Below, in pieces: positions 62,030 through 64,000 of a stretch of 64,000 nt of DNA. The stretch's first letter is position 1; each line of letters starts with the position of its first letter. Source of the DNA: an uncultured Eggerthellaceae bacterium (GTDB lineage: Bacteria; Actinomycetota; Coriobacteriia; Coriobacteriales; Eggerthellaceae); NCBI GenBank assembly GCA_934630905.1, contig CAKTXN010000001.1:1-64000 (forward strand). The letters run 5' to 3'. Both the position numbers and the translations under genes were made by a program. A model generated the notes under the pieces. The model was given only the letters and a program-made list of their open reading frames with translations. It was not told the origin of the DNA and made no database searches.

Positions 62030-63589
62030 TTAAGCTTTCGCCGCCGCTGCCGCAGCGTTGGCGCCAGCAAACCGTCCCGACGTGTAAGCAAAATTCAAAC
62101 CACAGCCGCCTGCTGGATAATCGTCGTAGATGAAAGACCCGCAAGCAACTTCGCCTGCTGCATAGTAATTGGGAATGGGATTACCCTTCGTGTCAAGCAC
62201 GCGGAAGTCGGTATCAACTTTGTAACCACCGAAGCTTCCGTGCGTGCAAACTCCCATGGTAAGCACGTAGAAGGGACCTTCCGTTAGCGGAACCAGCAGA
62301 GATTCCTTCTTGTTGAACTGGGTGTCTTTACCTGCAGCAGCCATTTCGTTGTATTGGTCAAGCTGTTCTTGCGCGGCCGTGCCGTTGATGCCCAGCGCAT
62401 CGGCGGCTTCCTTAACGGTTTCGCCTTTCTTGAAGATACCTTGCTTCATGCCCAGATCAAACTGCGCTTTCAGCGTATCGTTTAATGCATCCACCATTTT
62501 TTGATCATACACGGCATAGAAATGCTGATCTTTGAAGTTCGCAACTTGATAGTAGATGTCGTGGGTTTGGCCACCTTCGTTGTTGAAGCGCACGCCATCA
62601 GAATTGATCCACATTGCCTTATTGCTAATAAGCTTGCTTTGACCTGCAGCAACAGAGCAATATAGAATGCCGTTCGTGCCACCGTGGCCAATGTAGTCGG
62701 CCCCAATGTCCAAGCCCATCTGAAGCCCTTCGCCGGTGCAACCAAGACCAACTTCGGTATAAACACCGGAATAGTTTGGCATGTACTGATCGATCATGGC
62801 CGAATTGCGACAGAAACCGCCCGACGCCATAACGGTCTTCTTCGCTTTGTATGCAACATACGTTTCGGCATCGTGGCGTGCTAATACGCCTTTAACCGCT
62901 CCGTCCTCTACGATAAGACTTTGCGCGGCCATTTCGAAGTCGTAGCGTGCACCTGCTTTTTGCGCCTGCTCGTACATTGCGGTAAGAGCGACATTGGCAT
63001 TCGGGTTGATGTTATGCCCGCGCGCCACCGTATCGGTACCTTTCACAGAGACTGCGTCTTTGAACGGGATGCCCAGCTCAACGTTCATCCAATCAATGGT
63101 TTTGCCGTATTCCTCGGCGCAAAAACGCTGCATGGCATCATCCATTTTGTCGCCACCGCGCGTCAGGAAGTACTCATACAAACCTTGCGGATTATCCTCG
63201 ATACCCGCTTTTTTCTGCAGCTGCGTTCCCGCTCCGTACAACGTGCCAATAGCAAGCGAGCTTGAACCGCCCGAAAGCCATGCCATTTTCTCTATCACAA
63301 TAGTATTCGCACCCGCCTGCGCCGCCTTCGTGGCTGCCGTGGTGCCCGCCGCGCCGCTACCTACGATAAGCACATCGCATTCAACGGTCTTGCTGGCTTT
63401 TGCGATCGCCTCGCTGCCGCTGATGGTCTTTGGCGCGCAACCAGCGACGCCCGCAAGCGAGGCAGCAGCAAATGTCCCTGCCGCCAGCTTCACAAAGTCG
63501 CGCCGCGAAAGTGCAGATTTCCGAGCTGTGCCTTGCACTGCGGCTACATGCGCATCGTGCATTGTGCCTTGAGTTGTGTTCTCGCCCAT
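62030..63589 (-). CDS. Tat-exported FAD-dependent reductase (fumarate-reductase-like)
   Basis: From the ATG at 63589 (GGGGAAGG upstream) this is 519 residues. It has a twin-arginine signal (SRRDFVKLAAG) with a Cys at GVAGC, the FAD motif DVLIVGSGAAGTTAAT, and the flavocytochrome c/fumarate reductase fold ending PAGGCGLNFAYTSGRFAG. It reduces a small organic acceptor in the periplasm with electrons from the pentaheme cytochrome. Many paralogues in this family have different substrates; this one cannot be assigned. An upstream ATG at 63709 would displace the Tat motif and is rejected. Confidence 0.87.
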   Translation of the reverse strand: MGENTTQGTMHDAHVAAVQGTARKSALSRRDFVKLAAGTFAAASLAGVAGCAPKTISGSEAIAKASKTVECDVLIVGSGAAGTTAATKAAQAGANTIVIEKMAWLSGGSSSLAIGTLYGAGTQLQKKAGIEDNPQGLYEYFLTRGGDKMDDAMQRFCAEEYGKTIDWMNVELGIPFKDAVSVKGTDTVARGHNINPNANVALTAMYEQAQKAGARYDFEMAAQSLIVEDGAVKGVLARHDAETYVAYKAKKTVMASGGFCRNSAMIDQYMPNYSGVYTEVGLGCTGEGLQMGLDIGADYIGHGGTNGILYCSVAAGQSKLISNKAMWINSDGVRFNNEGGQTHDIYYQVANFKDQHFYAVYDQKMVDALNDTLKAQFDLGMKQGIFKKGETVKEAADALGINGTAAQEQLDQYNEMAAAGKDTQFNKKESLLVPLTEGPFYVLTMGVCTHGSFGGYKVDTDFRVLDTKGNPIPNYYAAGEVACGSFIYDDYPAGGCGLNFAYTSGRFAGANAAAAAAKA

Positions 63590-63830
63590 CAACCTTCCCC
63601 TTTCTCTTTTCTCTCTTCGCTCTCTTGCTTCTCGCGTCGATCTGCCTTTTACCGCCGCAAGCCACAAAGCCGCAGCGTTATCGTCATGTGGTCGCAAGCC
63701 CGTTCGCAAGCAACATTAGGCGGCAACGCATCTACATATGTAGCATAACCACACTACGCTGCGTAACCACACGATGGCAGACGAATCACTATCACGAAGA
63801 TTTTGGGTTTTCGCATAATGCATCGCAAGA

Positions 63831-63874
63831 CCCATAGTGGGTAAAACAATTTTGAAAAGGGGGCCCAAAATGGG
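63831..63874. promoter_or_regulatory. paired CCCA-N3-TGGG operator-like sites
   Basis: CCCATAGTGGG (63831-63841) and CCCAAAATGGG (63864-63874) have the same half-sites 33 bp apart, about three helical turns, and lie 240 bp upstream of the reductase start. They may bind the LuxR-type regulator of this locus. The rest of 63590-64000 shows no gene. Confidence 0.5.
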
Positions 63875-64000
63875 TGGGTTGCATCTAAATTACCAGTTCA
63901 ACAGCTCAGCAATTTTTTGTAGGTCGTTTTATACGGCTTACCCGTATGGCTTGCCCGCGCCCTGCTAACAGCATACCAGCATCAAGCTTACAGAAGGGCA

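Noticed and set aside
1..64000. CRISPR array or tRNA genes
   Set aside because: No regularly spaced direct repeats with unique spacers, and no cloverleaf or T-arm consensus, were seen in the gaps; the repeats found are palindromic elements.

Overview
The window reads as a chromosomal segment of a strictly anaerobic gut actinobacterium of the Eggerthellaceae (class Coriobacteriia). The signs are GC-rich coding sequence, several membrane-anchored molybdopterin oxidoreductases with NrfD-type anchors, a Tat-exported flavin reductase paired with a multiheme cytochrome c, a LuxR regulator with an N-terminal multi-span membrane domain, rubrerythrin-type oxygen defence and a type III glutamine synthetase. 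The genus cannot be fixed from the sequence alone. I see no tRNA or rRNA genes, CRISPR arrays, complete insertion sequences or replication origins.

Layout: (1) 1-2250: repeats, then a slipin and two tandem short GntR regulators. (2) 2249-11008, minus strand: a DMSO-reductase-like complex (catalytic, 4Fe-4S and NrfD subunits), followed by a module of a small CX4CH cytochrome, a DUF4405 membrane protein, a radical SAM-TorD fusion and a second NrfD protein. (3) 11879-19083, minus strand: a type I restriction-modification operon (hsdM, Bro-N gene, hsdS, small ORFs, hsdR) bracketed by identical 33-bp palindromic repeats; hsdS carries two simple repeats that could change its specificity. (4) 19462-30172, minus strand: two molybdoenzyme systems, one with 4Fe-4S and NrfD subunits and a C-terminal aromatic repeat, the other cytoplasmic and next to a CCG-domain protein, a DUF2064 protein and a Tes-like radical SAM enzyme. 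(5) 30754-42034: a PhnP-like hydrolase; a polyamine-type ABC transporter with a CocE-type hydrolase and an MFS protein; divergent aminotransferase and 2-hydroxyacid dehydrogenase genes. (6) 42106-47551: a PIN/RelB toxin-antitoxin pair, inverted-repeat elements, a two-ORF small-peptide locus, glutamine synthetase, rpsI-rplM. (7) 47951-55824: a minus-strand set of cysteine desulfurase, SufE-like, two fucose-isomerase-like and two acyl-carrier-like genes, divergent from a PucR-type activator. (8) 56791-58697: a PerR-like repressor with a palindromic operator, overlapping a flavin reductase-rubredoxin-rubrerythrin fusion. (9) 59153-63589: a LuxR regulator split by one in-frame TGA, then a pentaheme cytochrome and a Tat flavoprotein reductase.

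The genes fit an anaerobe that respires many small organic acceptors: quinol-side NrfD anchors or c-type cytochromes feed molybdenum or flavin reductases whose expression is set by dedicated regulators. The least explained unit is the SufS/SufE/isomerase/carrier cluster (47951-54021). Two further themes recur: in-frame gene fusions that keep a full ribosome binding site and ATG for the downstream domain (4158 and 58107), and several families of palindromic or inverted-repeat elements in nearly every larger intergenic gap. Start sites are my choices from ribosome binding sites and family lengths.
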